Assembly: GCA_934096405.1 (NCBI GenBank) | Contig: CAKOLW010000022.1 | Span: forward strand, 1 to 17,749 | Length of the DNA stretch: 17,749 bases | Reading direction: 5' to 3' | Source of the DNA: an uncultured Bacilli bacterium | GTDB lineage: Bacteria > Bacillota_I > Bacilli_A > RF39 > UBA660 | Shown here: positions 1-6,534 of the stretch, one piece after another | Numbering within the stretch: position 1 is the stretch's first letter | How the letters are laid out: each line of letters opens with the position of its first letter | Notes under the pieces: model-generated | What the model was told of the DNA's origin: nothing | Databases searched by the model: none | What the model saw: the letters and a program-made list of their open reading frames with translations, nothing else | Program-made: the position numbers and the translations under genes

Positions 1-69
1 ATTATTATCTAATAACATATTTTTTGCCTCTTTTCTTTTAGTTATAAGTTACTTACTTAATTATTGCAC

Positions 70-119
70 TAATGTCTATACCTTATTCATACCTGTGTAT
101 GAATATAGTGAAGACATTA
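70..119. repeat. 50-bp imperfect palindrome beside a broken ABC gene
   Basis: The outer arms TAATGTCT/AGACATTA and inner arms TATTCATAC/GTATGAATA are perfect inverted repeats, separated by a 6-nt mismatched bulge on each side and a 4-nt apex loop (CTGT). No T-run follows on either strand, so it is not a typical intrinsic terminator. It lies about 25 bp beyond the point where the ATP-binding gene stops resembling its family. It could be the end of a second mobile element, a recombinase-binding dyad, or a MITE-like hairpin. The dyad is seen directly; its role is inferred. Confidence 0.6.
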
Positions 120-138
120 TTTAACATTTGTGTCTTTA

Positions 139-564
139 TCACATACATACAACTCTCTGTTTCATACCACCAGATAAACTACTAATCTTTTTATTCATAA
201 ATTCACTTAATCCATATTTTTCTAATAAACCTTTAACATATAGAATATTCTCTTCACTACACTTATCCTGTATTTTCAATCCAATAATAGCATTCTCATA
301 AACACTTAGCCAAGGAAACAAACTATCATCTTGAAGCATATATCCAACTTTAACATCATCCTTAAAAGCAAACTTACCATCAAAATCAGTATCTAATCCA
401 GCTAATATATTAAGTAATGTACTCTTACCACATCCACTAGGACCAACAATAGAAACAAACTCACCATCTCTAACACTTAAAGATAAATTTTCTATAGCCT
501 TAACCTCTCCACTTAAACTATTATAACTTTTACTCAAATTATCAATAACAAGTAAATCATTCAT
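139..564 (-). pseudogene. ABC transporter ATP-binding protein, 3'-truncated (NitT/TauT/SsuB-like)
   Basis: This is the N-terminal 141 residues of an importer ATPase of the nitrate/sulfonate/taurine/thiamine-precursor type. Walker A (GPSGCGKST, residues 41-49), the Q-loop (YMLQDDSLFPW) and the signature LSGGMKQR (130-137) are present. Walker B, the D-loop and the switch His are absent, because after QRV the frame gives VCM and a TGA. Family members are about 240-260 aa, so roughly 100 residues are missing and the product cannot hydrolyse ATP. It overlaps the end of the upstream substrate-binding gene by 8 bp (ATGAATGA arrangement) with no strong ribosome-binding site of its own, so it was probably translationally coupled. 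The break near position 150 is next to a 50-bp palindrome, suggesting a second insertion or deletion independent of the element at 1115. Confidence 0.85.
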
Positions 565-1117
565 TTACATTAATGACTATATCTTTAAAATTAACTCTTT
601 TATCTAAAGCATTATTATATTCCATTAAATCTAGTAAATTATTATAAGCACCTTCTCTAATAGAAGTATCTTCCCACCAAGAATCAGCATCTTTATATCT
701 ATCAATAACTTTTTCTATATCTTCAAGACTATTATTAGGAAACTCACTCTTAATAACCTCTGCAATAGTTTTACTATCATTATTCTTAACAAAATCTAAT
801 CCCTTTTGAATCGCATTTGTAAAACTTTTAATAGTATCTCTATTATTATCTAAATAACTTTTCTTTGTATGAAAAACAGTATAAGGAACTTCACCACTCA
901 ATAAACCTAAACTACCTAAAACACATCCATAACCCTCTTTTTCTATACTTAAAGCAGTAGGTTCAAAAAGATTAACAAACACTTCTTCCTTACTTCCAAT
1001 ATATGCTCCACTTAAAGAAGCAAATTCAACCGATGTATCACTAATAACATCACTAGATTTTAATCCATTCTTATATAAGGCATAATTAAACACCATTTCT
1101 GGCATTCCACCCCACCG
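557..1117 (-). pseudogene. ABC transporter substrate-binding protein, C-terminal half (split by element)
   Basis: This is the C-terminal part (about 185 codons, from WGGMPEMVFNYALYKNG onward) of a periplasmic-binding-type solute receptor of the NMT1/SsuA/TauA family. Family-typical features are the GG-P-E-M loop and a helical end containing DADSWWED. The N-terminal half lies 8.7 kb away at 9835-10275 on the same strand. Joining the two through the CCG core restores one frame of about 332 aa. The first ATG available here (complement of 1103-1105) is an internal Met without a ribosome-binding site, so this half is probably not translated on its own. It is followed directly by the ATP-binding gene. 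The exact substrate cannot be told from sequence alone. Confidence 0.85.
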
Positions 1118-1134
1118 GTATTAAAACTTATAAT
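1115..1134. repeat. Left attachment site (core CCGG plus 16-nt arm)
   Basis: CCGG at 1115-1118 is followed by arm TATTAAAACTTATAAT (1119-1134). The same arm with one change (CATTAAAACTTATAAT) follows CCGG at 9778-9781. Joined head to tail with the right-end arm it gives a near-palindrome centred on CCGG, as expected for a serine-recombinase attP. Host coding sequence of the substrate-binding protein starts immediately to the left. Confidence 0.7.
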
Positions 1135-1188
1135 ATGAAAAAACATTGAAAAATAAGGAAAGGTAAAACACATTAACATATAAGTTTT
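1123..1188. repeat. Inverted repeat just inside the left end
   Basis: AAAACTTATA (1123-1132) is repeated in perfect inversion as TATAAGTTTT (1179-1188), 46 bp apart, between the left core and the first gene. The same ACTTATA/TATAAGT word recurs in the right-end arms (9752, 9790 and 9821 regions). This looks like a set of binding sites for the element's recombinase or a directionality factor, but that role is inferred. Confidence 0.5.
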
Positions 1189-1205
1189 GTAAAAATGGTG
1201 GAAAT

Positions 1206-2015
1206 ATGAGTGAAAGTAAGTTAGGAATATCAAGTTTTGACTTGAATATGAGATTTAAAGATAAGGAGGAAGCGATTAAGTATGCAAAAAGATTAAAAGA
1301 GTTTATTAGATATACTTGTAAAAAAAAAGAAAATAAAGGTTGGTCGGCAGAAGCAATGATTTGTATTAGTAGTAATAAGGGTAATAGTTCAATAGTATAT
1401 TATGAACATAGTGGAAAAGTTGGCAGACCTAAAAAAGTTATAAATAAGTATCATAGTGAAAAAGATAGTATAAAAGTAGATTGGCATTTACATATTTTAT
1501 TAGTATCAAAACCAATGTATGCTTTCAGAGAAGAAATAAAAAAATATATTGATAAGAATTGGAACAAGGTAAAAGTTGAAAAAGAAAAGTTTGATTATAA
1601 AAAAATAAAAGATAAAAGTAAGATATATAAGAAAGATACTAATATAAATAAAACAGAATACTTTATAGACCAAGCAGATGAGGTGCTATTTTGTAATTAT
1701 ATGAGTGTAGAAATAATACCCGATGGTTATAGTTTAAGAGATTTATATTTTACATATTTAAAAATGATGACAGCAAGAATGTATAATAGAACTATTGGTA
1801 ATGATAAAAGATTACGATTAGAAGATAATTATTATAAGATTAAAAATTTTTATTGGAAATTAACTGAAGAGCAAGATAAGAAAGTTGTTGATAAATTTAT
1901 AAAACAAGTTCAATTAGATAAGATAGCCAGCAATTATGAAAGAATGAAAAATAATAAAGTACAGGAAAATGAAAGTTTAAAATGTCCTCATCATCAAGAA
2001 AATATATGGTTTTAA
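1206..2015 (+). CDS. HUH-type replication initiator / relaxase-like protein
   Basis: This 269-aa, Lys-rich protein carries WHLHILLVSKP (residues 93-103), which matches the HUH metal-binding motif (H94, H96) on a hydrophobic strand as in Rep and relaxase endonucleases. It is followed by a region with a candidate catalytic Tyr (EYFIDQADEV, Y152). The N-terminal strand (AEAMICISSN, 49-58) could be motif 1. HUH enzymes nick one DNA strand at an origin through a phosphotyrosine link. As the first gene inside the left end, it could drive rolling-circle replication of the excised circle or mobilization. The ribosome-binding site is weak (GGTGG, 4 nt before ATG). The motif assignment is by eye; the family could instead be a non-catalytic relative. 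The tail contains a Cys/His cluster (CPHH, 260-263). Confidence 0.5.
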   Translation: MSESKLGISSFDLNMRFKDKEEAIKYAKRLKEFIRYTCKKKENKGWSAEAMICISSNKGNSSIVYYEHSGKVGRPKKVINKYHSEKDSIKVDWHLHILLVSKPMYAFREEIKKYIDKNWNKVKVEKEKFDYKKIKDKSKIYKKDTNINKTEYFIDQADEVLFCNYMSVEIIPDGYSLRDLYFTYLKMMTARMYNRTIGNDKRLRLEDNYYKIKNFYWKLTEEQDKKVVDKFIKQVQLDKIASNYERMKNNKVQENESLKCPHHQENIWF

Positions 2016-2022
2016 AAGAAAA

Positions 2023-2045
2023 ATGATAGTAAAAATAACTATCAT
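2023..2045. terminator. Hairpin after the Rep-like gene
   Basis: ATGATAGT (2023-2030) and ACTATCAT (2038-2045) form a perfect 8-bp stem with a 7-nt A-rich loop, 8 bp after the Rep-like stop codon. The following sequence is AT-rich but has no T-run, so it is at best a weak terminator or a transcript-stabilising hairpin. Nothing else recognisable lies between here and 2197. Confidence 0.4.
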
Positions 2046-2196
2046 ATAATAAACAGCAAATAACAATTATAATTAATTAGATAATAATCATTGTATTAGT
2101 ATGATTTAATAAGCATATAAAAGAGATAATAAGTAAAGAGTATTATTATATAGTTTTAAAATTAAAGGTGTTAAAGACCATATTAAAACAAGAATA

Positions 2197-2228
2197 TAAA
2201 AAAAGAAATGACTATATAATTAGTCATT
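2197..2228 (-). terminator. Intrinsic terminator of the repressor gene
   Basis: On the minus strand AATGACTA/TAGTCATT form an 8-bp stem (2207-2214 with 2221-2228) with a 6-nt loop, followed by CTTTTTTT. The repressor stop codon (2220-2222) sits inside the hairpin. Confidence 0.75.
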
Positions 2229-2546
2229 AAGTCCATCAATGTATGCTTCTGCTTTTGCTTTATCAACAGAAGATAATTTATGTATTTTATTTAAAAGCAT
2301 AAAATCTTCATCAGTTATATTGTTAGGTTTAATGCTATCTATTGGCATATCATATTTAGTACGACATAATATGTAGGCAATAGATGTATTGTAATAATCT
2401 GCTAATTTAATAAGCATATCAGAACTAGGAAATACTCTCCCTGTTTCATATGAAGAAATAGTCTCTTGAGTAATATTTAAATCCATAGCAACTTTGGTTT
2501 GTAGTAAGTTTTTATTATTACGAATTTGTTTAAGGTTGTTTTGCAT
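2220..2546 (-). CDS. Cro/C1-type (XRE) HTH transcriptional regulator
   Basis: This 108-aa protein has a helix-turn-helix of the Cro/C1 type at about residues 6-60 (LLQTKVAMDLNITQETISSYE, GRVFPSSDMLIKLADYY), including the usual Q-x3-A...S-x2-E-G-x3-P spacing, then an acidic helical tail for dimerisation. AGGAGGT lies 7-8 nt before the ATG. It is divergent from the nuclease-like gene at 2679. The shared 132-bp gap holds a promoter followed by a perfect dyad, so it probably represses the rightward genes and perhaps itself. Such repressors commonly keep mobile-element functions or toxic cargo silent. It could alternatively control the Rep-like gene. Confidence 0.85.
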   Translation of the reverse strand: MQNNLKQIRNNKNLLQTKVAMDLNITQETISSYETGRVFPSSDMLIKLADYYNTSIAYILCRTKYDMPIDSIKPNNITDEDFMLLNKIHKLSSVDKAKAEAYIDGLND

Positions 2547-2636
2547 ATAAGATACCTCCTAATAATATTTTAAAATTATTAAATTTGAGTGATAGTAATA
2601 TTAGTTATGCTTATATGCTTAAAATTATATATTTTG

Positions 2637-2666
2637 TGTTATAATGTTCTTATAGATAAACTATAA
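2637..2666 (+). promoter_or_regulatory. Extended -10 promoter with operator-like dyad
   Basis: TGTTATAAT (2637-2645) is an extended -10. No good -35 is visible. The initially transcribed region is a perfect dyad, TTATAG-N5-CTATAA (2650-2666), placed where a bound repressor would block initiation. The divergent Cro/C1-type regulator is the obvious candidate ligand. Confidence 0.6.
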
Positions 2667-2678
2667 GGAGCATAGAAA

Positions 2679-3323
2679 ATGAGTAGTATTGATTTTGATA
2701 TGGATTTAATAGTTAATAAACTAAAACAAAAAAGAAAAATATTTGTTTCGGAGGCAGACTTTCAATTAGAATTGGCTTGGGCTATAAAAGAAAATTACCC
2801 TGATGCAAAGATAAGATTAGAGTATCCACCTAGTTTTGATTTAAATATGCACATTGATATATTAGTGGTTATTGATAATAAGTGGTATCCTATTGAATTA
2901 AAATATAAGACAAAAGGTTGTAAGAAAATTATTGATGATGAAATATTTAATTTAAAAAATCATGGTGCAAAAGATGTTAATAGTTATTTGTATTTAAAAG
3001 ATATAATGAGAATAGAAAAAGTAAGAAATAATATTAATAATTTTGGAAATGGTTATACAATGTTTATAACTAATGATTTAAGTTATATGAAGAAACCATT
3101 AAAAGATAATTGTGTATATAGAGAATTTTCATTAGAAGATAGAATTGTTAAAAAAGGTAAAATGTTTTGGAGTAAAAATGCAAGTAAAGGAACAATGAAG
3201 AATTGCGAAGAACCTATTATTCTTAAAGATAGTTATAACATAAATTGGAAATGTTATAGTAAGTTAGATAATGAGAATACTGGTACATTTATATATGTAA
3301 TTAATGAAATAAAGAATAATTAG
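2679..3323 (+). CDS. PD-(D/E)XK nuclease-like protein
   Basis: This 214-aa protein has the layout of the PD-(D/E)XK fold. A helix carries acidic residues (SEADFQLELAWAI, residues 24-36). It is followed by a strand with Asp (HIDILVV, D60) and a strand with the E-x-K pair (WYPIELKYK, E73 and K75), giving D60-x12-E-x-K. This is the metal-binding and catalytic signature of restriction endonucleases and related DNases. The C-terminal half (about 100-214) is not recognised and may be a target-recognition region. The start follows AAGGAG. It is transcribed from a promoter carrying an operator-like dyad next to a divergent repressor, consistent with a product that must be kept in check. No methyltransferase is adjacent, so an ordinary type II restriction system is unlikely. 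Confidence 0.55.
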   Translation: MSSIDFDMDLIVNKLKQKRKIFVSEADFQLELAWAIKENYPDAKIRLEYPPSFDLNMHIDILVVIDNKWYPIELKYKTKGCKKIIDDEIFNLKNHGAKDVNSYLYLKDIMRIEKVRNNINNFGNGYTMFITNDLSYMKKPLKDNCVYREFSLEDRIVKKGKMFWSKNASKGTMKNCEEPIILKDSYNINWKCYSKLDNENTGTFIYVINEIKNN

Positions 3324-3449
3324 TTAATTAAACGAGTAATAATGGTTAATAATTGTTGTGATAATAAAATAATGTTGTTTTATGATTAAAAGCGAATTAT
3401 GGGCGAAATAAACAGAAATTATTGATATGATAAAGTTAAGGTGTTTGTT

Positions 3450-3953
3450 ATGGGAAAGTTAAATATTGTAAGTGGAAATATATTTGATTATTTAGAAGGT
3501 AAAGATTTAATAGTTAATAGTGCTAACCAATATATGATTTGTGGTAGTGGTGTTTGTGGTGCAATATATAAAAAGGCTAATAAAGAATTATTAGAAGATT
3601 ATTGTAAAAAACATTATTCAGATAATATGAAAGTAAATGAAGTTAGATTTAGTCCTGGTTTTGATTTGGGTATAGATATATTACATATTTATTGTCCTAA
3701 ATATTATGAATATAAAGATCATAGATTGGCAATAGATGATTTATTAGAAAGTTATTATCAAATTGTAACCAAAGCAAAGACAAATATGTATAAAAGCATT
3801 GTTAGTGTTAGTTTAGGTACTGGGGTACATGGTTATAAACATAGTGATGTGGTAAAAAGAATTATTGAATTATTAAAATATTTAGTTTTAAAATATAATA
3901 TTGATTTTACTTTGGTATTACCTAATGAAGAAATAAAGAAACTATATATATAA
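3450..3953 (+). CDS. Macrodomain protein (ADP-ribose binding/hydrolase-like)
   Basis: This 167-aa single-domain protein has macrodomain landmarks. The N-terminal strand is NIVSGNIF (residues 5-12, as in GDIT). LIVNSANQYMICGSGVCGAIYKKAN (20-44) corresponds to the NAANxxLxxGGGVdGAI ligand loop. PGFDL is at 69-73, and SVSLGTGVHGY (119-129) matches the distal-ribose loop STGxxGYP. Macrodomains bind or hydrolyse ADP-ribose and its conjugates. The Asn residues of the first loop are kept, so hydrolase activity is possible. I start it at ATG 3450 rather than the in-frame GTG at 3441, because AAGGTG (3438-3443) is then a ribosome-binding site 6 nt upstream and overlaps that GTG. It lies 126 bp after the nuclease-like gene, probably co-transcribed. 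No DarT-like partner is visible. Confidence 0.8.
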   Translation: MGKLNIVSGNIFDYLEGKDLIVNSANQYMICGSGVCGAIYKKANKELLEDYCKKHYSDNMKVNEVRFSPGFDLGIDILHIYCPKYYEYKDHRLAIDDLLESYYQIVTKAKTNMYKSIVSVSLGTGVHGYKHSDVVKRIIELLKYLVLKYNIDFTLVLPNEEIKKLYI

Positions 3954-3963
3954 ATTAAAAAAG

Positions 3964-3991
3964 CGAAATAATTTTTTTATTTCGTTTTAAT
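3964..3991. terminator. Bidirectional terminator between convergent genes
   Basis: CGAAATAA (3964-3971) pairs with TTATTTCG (3977-3984) around a 5-nt loop. TTTT follows on the plus strand and CTTTTTTT on the minus strand. It sits between the macrodomain gene and the leftward two-gene operon and can serve both. Confidence 0.8.
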
Positions 3992-4742
3992 AGTTATCTT
4001 TTATTATTTGTTCTGCTTCGTTTGAACCTTTTGGTGAAATAGTACAATTAGTACCATCAAACTCTATTAGTCGTTTTTTGTGTAAATCTTTTAATATTTT
4101 TTTAAATGTGGATTTATTAGAATATTCTATATTTTTTATTAAGTCATCAATATTCATTTTATTATTAGAATATAGTAATATCAATATCTGGTCATTGCAT
4201 TTTAACTTTTGATTTAATATTCTTGTTTTGCCATTTATTTTCCACAATAAATCTATTTCTTTATTTATTATTAAATCTATTATTTCTTGGGATTCTTCAA
4301 TAGAAAGTTTTGAACATATTCTAAAGAGTTCTGCTAATATCCACTTTGCATCATATAATAGTATATTAGCATCCATTTTATTTGGGGAAATATCATTTTT
4401 ATGAATAGCACCTCTTTTATTTCTTATACAGTACATAGAATATAGTACCCTAGGTATTATTATTCTTATATTTTCTTCTTTATTAGGGATATTTTCCCAT
4501 TTTATTAAAATAGTTTCGTTAAATATAGGTAATTTATCTTTTATCGGTGTATATAAACCAGTTAAAAGAAACTCAATTATTCTATATGTAATTTCATTAA
4601 ACTGTGCTAATTCATTGATAAGATATTTCCAATTTTGCTTTGAATACTCATTTAATGCTTTATTATAAGATTGAATTAACTCGTTTGTAAGTTCTTGTGG
4701 GATTAAATTATTAAAGGAATTTTGAATTGTAATTATATTCAT
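3987..4742 (-). CDS. HEPN-like RX6H protein with C-terminal winged helix (candidate effector)
   Basis: I do not recognise a named family for this 251-aa protein. It has two parts. Residues about 20-150 are all-helical and contain RNKRGAIH (107-114), which fits the RX4-6H active-site motif of HEPN ribonucleases, followed by a helix (MDANILLYDAKWILAELFRI, 123-142) of the kind that packs behind it. Residues about 183-247 look like a winged helix (NKSTFKKILKDLHKKRLIEFDG). It is the second gene of a leftward operon, 3 nt after the stop of the 194-aa gene and without its own Shine-Dalgarno, so translation is likely coupled. That pairing and the mobile-element setting suggest an abortive-infection or toxin-antitoxin role, which is inference. 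The R..H could be fortuitous. Confidence 0.6.
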   Translation of the reverse strand: MNIITIQNSFNNLIPQELTNELIQSYNKALNEYSKQNWKYLINELAQFNEITYRIIEFLLTGLYTPIKDKLPIFNETILIKWENIPNKEENIRIIIPRVLYSMYCIRNKRGAIHKNDISPNKMDANILLYDAKWILAELFRICSKLSIEESQEIIDLIINKEIDLLWKINGKTRILNQKLKCNDQILILLYSNNKMNIDDLIKNIEYSNKSTFKKILKDLHKKRLIEFDGTNCTISPKGSNEAEQIIKDNY

Positions 4743-4745
4743 ATG

Positions 4746-5330
4746 CTAAATAGAGTCACAAAAATCTGCTAACATTTTTCGTGCTAAAGAATATTTAGTA
4801 GCCATTAAGCTTATTTTATTACTATCGTATTTTAACCATTCACAATTTTTGTATGATCTTGTTGGGTTTGTAGCAGTAATGTTTAATTGCTTTAAAACTG
4901 TCAATACTTCTTTTTGAGTTACATCTCCTAAATTAAGACATTTTTTCCATAAGGCAAGTATTGTAGCTACGATAACAACATCGGGCAATGGTCTTTTGTT
5001 TTCAAAATGCTTTCTTTTATAATTTTCCCAAGTTTTCATATCTAATCTAATAAAAGGTGCTTCAATAGATGGATTACAAGCATCCATAATCTTGTCACAA
5101 TCAATTTCCACCTCTTTACTAAATTTTTCTACATCTGAAATTTCTTCGTTTTTAACACTTTGAACTTCGTTGTTATTATCAATTATGTCCATTGGTTTGT
5201 TTAATGAAGTAATATTGCCAGATTTAATATGAGATAAAACATTTTGCCATAATGTTAAATCAGTACTTTCAGCGACAATTTTTTCGTCAACATACAGAAC
5301 AGTTTTAAAAGTAATATTATTATCGTTCAT
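4746..5330 (-). CDS. Unrecognised 194-aa partner of the HEPN-like protein
   Basis: No family name can be given. The N-terminus (VLYVDEKIVAESTDLTLWQNVLSHI, about residues 11-35) looks like a small alpha/beta module. Residues 35-75 are acidic and low in order. The C-terminal 110 residues form a helical domain with notable conserved-looking points: ACNPSIEAPFIRL, then ATILALWKK, then NPTRSYKNCEWLKYD and LARKMLADFC. The start is the ATG at the complement of 5328-5330, because AAGGAGGT lies 8 nt before it. A longer in-frame extension to 5363 has no ribosome-binding site. It is the first gene of the operon and could be the antitoxin, adaptor or sensor for the downstream protein. A consensus promoter with overlapping dyads suggests autoregulation. 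Confidence 0.6.
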   Translation of the reverse strand: MNDNNITFKTVLYVDEKIVAESTDLTLWQNVLSHIKSGNITSLNKPMDIIDNNNEVQSVKNEEISDVEKFSKEVEIDCDKIMDACNPSIEAPFIRLDMKTWENYKRKHFENKRPLPDVVIVATILALWKKCLNLGDVTQKEVLTVLKQLNITATNPTRSYKNCEWLKYDSNKISLMATKYSLARKMLADFCDSI

Positions 5331-5338
5331 TGTATTAC

Positions 5339-5346
5339 ACCTCCTT
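5339..5346 (-). promoter_or_regulatory. Ribosome-binding site fixing the 194-aa start
   Basis: AAGGAGGT on the minus strand lies 8 nt before the chosen ATG. It rules out the upstream in-frame Met at 5363, whose reading would pass through this site. Confidence 0.85.
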
Positions 5347-5365
5347 GATATTTTTGTAATCAACG

Positions 5366-5404
5366 ATATAACTTGATTATATACTATATTTATTTATTTG
5401 TCAA
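5366..5404 (-). promoter_or_regulatory. Perfect consensus sigma-A promoter with overlapping dyad
   Basis: On the minus strand TTGACA (5399-5404) and TATAAT (5376-5381) are separated by exactly 17 bp. The -10 is embedded in a perfect dyad ATATAA-N5-TTATAT (5366-5382). This promoter should fire strongly unless repressed, and the dyad is placed to allow that. It drives the two-gene HEPN-like operon. Confidence 0.85.
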
Positions 5405-5431
5405 TATAGTGTTCATAGCAACGAACTTAAA

Positions 5432-5530
5432 GTACATTTAAAACAAACCCAAAATAAACCAAAAACATAACTTGTTATATGATATTTTCATTTTTTCAAA
5501 ATAGGTTTATTTTTTTGTTTAAAAAAGTAC
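5432..5530. repeat. Large imperfect inverted repeat (arms ~28 nt) with internal dyad
   Basis: The left arm 5432-5460 (starts GTACATTTAAAACAAA, ends AAATAAACC) is mirrored by the right arm 5504-5530 (starts GGTTTATTT, ends GTAC). The outer 4 bp and inner 9 bp are perfect and the middle is gapped. The 43-nt loop contains ATAAC-TT-GTTAT (5467-5478), a word close to the dyad over the operon promoter at 5366-5382. Candidates are a resolvase res site, a replication or transfer origin for the Rep-like protein, or an operator array. Confidence 0.5.
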
Positions 5531-5540
5531 ACAATAAACA

Positions 5541-5575
5541 AGATTTAATTTTAATAAGAATTAAGTCTTTTTTTT
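5541..5575 (+). terminator. Rightward intrinsic terminator in a non-coding block
   Basis: AGATTTAATT (5541-5550) pairs fully with AATTAAGTCT (5559-5568), with one G-T wobble and an 8-nt loop, followed by eight T. No rightward gene precedes it, since the upstream genes run left. It therefore either blocks read-through into the resolvase operon or ends a small RNA transcribed from about 5405-5540. I see no convincing promoter for such an RNA. The rest of 5347-5700 is AT-rich and non-coding. Confidence 0.6.
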
Positions 5576-5666
5576 ATTTATAAAAGTGTATAAATAAATT
5601 TATAAAGATTTAAAAAGTTTTTTCACATTTTTAAAGAAAAACCTTTTAAGAATGAAGTAAGTATCA

Positions 5667-5672
5667 TATAAT
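5667..5672 (+). promoter_or_regulatory. Probable -10 for the resolvase operon
   Basis: TATAAT at 5667-5672 lies 37 bp before the GTG start. The matching -35 (TTTTAA at 5644-5649, 17-bp spacer) is poor, so an activator or low basal expression is possible. Confidence 0.45.
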
Positions 5673-5703
5673 TAATCTTCATATGGTAAGGAGGTGGCAT
5701 AAA

Positions 5704-5934
5704 GTGAAAGAAGAAGCATTGAGAAAAATTGTATCTCTAATATGTGATGATTATATTGATACACTTTTAACTGGTATAGAAGAAAATGAAAAAGATTTTC
5801 CCTATACTCTTGCTTGTGCTAATTTCATTAGTGAATTAAAATCAAAAAATATCATTGTTAATTTATATACAACATTTGATATGCAAATTGTAGATATGAT
5901 ATATCGAGAAACAAGCAATTATTTAGCAAGGTAG
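5704..5934 (+). CDS. Small hypothetical protein upstream of the resolvase
   Basis: This 76-aa protein starts MKEEALRKIVSLI and contains no recognised motif. It is predicted to be mainly helical, with no signal peptide or membrane segment. I place the start at GTG 5704, because AAGGAGGTGG (5688-5697) sits 6-7 nt upstream. The in-frame ATG at 5683 lies before that ribosome-binding site and has none of its own. It is 7 bp ahead of the serine resolvase, so the two are co-transcribed. It could be an accessory or regulatory partner, but nothing in the sequence proves it. Confidence 0.65.
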   Translation: MKEEALRKIVSLICDDYIDTLLTGIEENEKDFPYTLACANFISELKSKNIIVNLYTTFDMQIVDMIYRETSNYLAR

Positions 5935-5941
5935 GTACTAT

Positions 5942-6532
5942 ATGAAAAATAAAATATTTGGTTATGTTAGAGTTAGTAGTAAAGAGCAAAACGAAGATAG
6001 ACAACTTATTGCTTTCAAAGAATTTGTTATTGATGAAAGAGATATTTATATAGACAAACAAAGTGGAAAAGATTTTAACCGAGAACAATATAATGTTCTA
6101 AAACATATATTAAGGGAAAATGATGTTTTAGTTATTAAGAGTATTGATAGATTAGGTAGAAATTATAATATGATTATTGATGAGTGGAAAGTCATTACAA
6201 AAAATATTAAAGCCGATATAGTTGTATTAGATATGCCATTATTAGATACTAGGAATAATAAAGACTTATTAGGAACATTTATTAGTGATTTAATTTTACA
6301 AATATTATCTTATGTGGCAGAACAAGAAAGAACTTTTATTAGGCAAAGGCAAAAAGAAGGTATCGCAGCAGCAAAGAATAATAATGTTAAGTTTGGAAGA
6401 CCTAAAATAGAAAAACCACAAAATTTTGATGTTGTGGTTAATAAGTGGAAAAATAAAGAAATCAAAACTAAAGAAGCAATAGAAATACTAGGACTAAAAC
6501 CTAATACATTTTATAATTTAGTTAAACAATAG
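5942..6532 (+). CDS. Small serine recombinase (resolvase/invertase family)
   Basis: This 196-aa protein has the full Tn3-resolvase/Hin-type length. The catalytic domain begins YVRVSSKEQNEDRQ (R10, nucleophile S12). IKSIDRLGRN (65-74) supplies the catalytic arginines R70 and R73. The long E helix follows (ILSYVAEQERTFIRQRQKEG). A C-terminal helix-turn-helix is at about 160-195 (KEAIEILGLKPNTFYNLVK). Such enzymes resolve multimers or cointegrates, or invert segments, at sites next to their own gene. The large inverted repeat at 5432-5530 is the only candidate site nearby. It is distinct from the large recombinase at the right end. Its stop lies 2 bp from that of the convergent gene at 6535. Confidence 0.92.
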   Translation: MKNKIFGYVRVSSKEQNEDRQLIAFKEFVIDERDIYIDKQSGKDFNREQYNVLKHILRENDVLVIKSIDRLGRNYNMIIDEWKVITKNIKADIVVLDMPLLDTRNNKDLLGTFISDLILQILSYVAEQERTFIRQRQKEGIAAAKNNNVKFGRPKIEKPQNFDVVVNKWKNKEIKTKEAIEILGLKPNTFYNLVKQ

Positions 6533-6534
6533 TT

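Noticed and set aside
1..20. Possible gene start on the minus strand (ATG at complement of 16-18, reading off the left edge)
   Set aside because: Only six codons are visible, with a weak upstream GAGG; this is too little to support a gene.
1206..2015. Calling the first element gene a definite relaxase
   Set aside because: Only one HUH pair and a candidate Tyr are visible, and no oriT or coupling protein was found, so I kept the broader Rep/relaxase-like label.
3450..3953. DarTG-type toxin-antitoxin based on the macrodomain
   Set aside because: No DarT-like ADP-ribosyltransferase lies next to it, and the protein is a single short domain.
5858..6088. Minus-strand 76-codon frame across the start of the small resolvase
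   Set aside because: It is antisense to two well-supported genes and lacks a ribosome-binding site.
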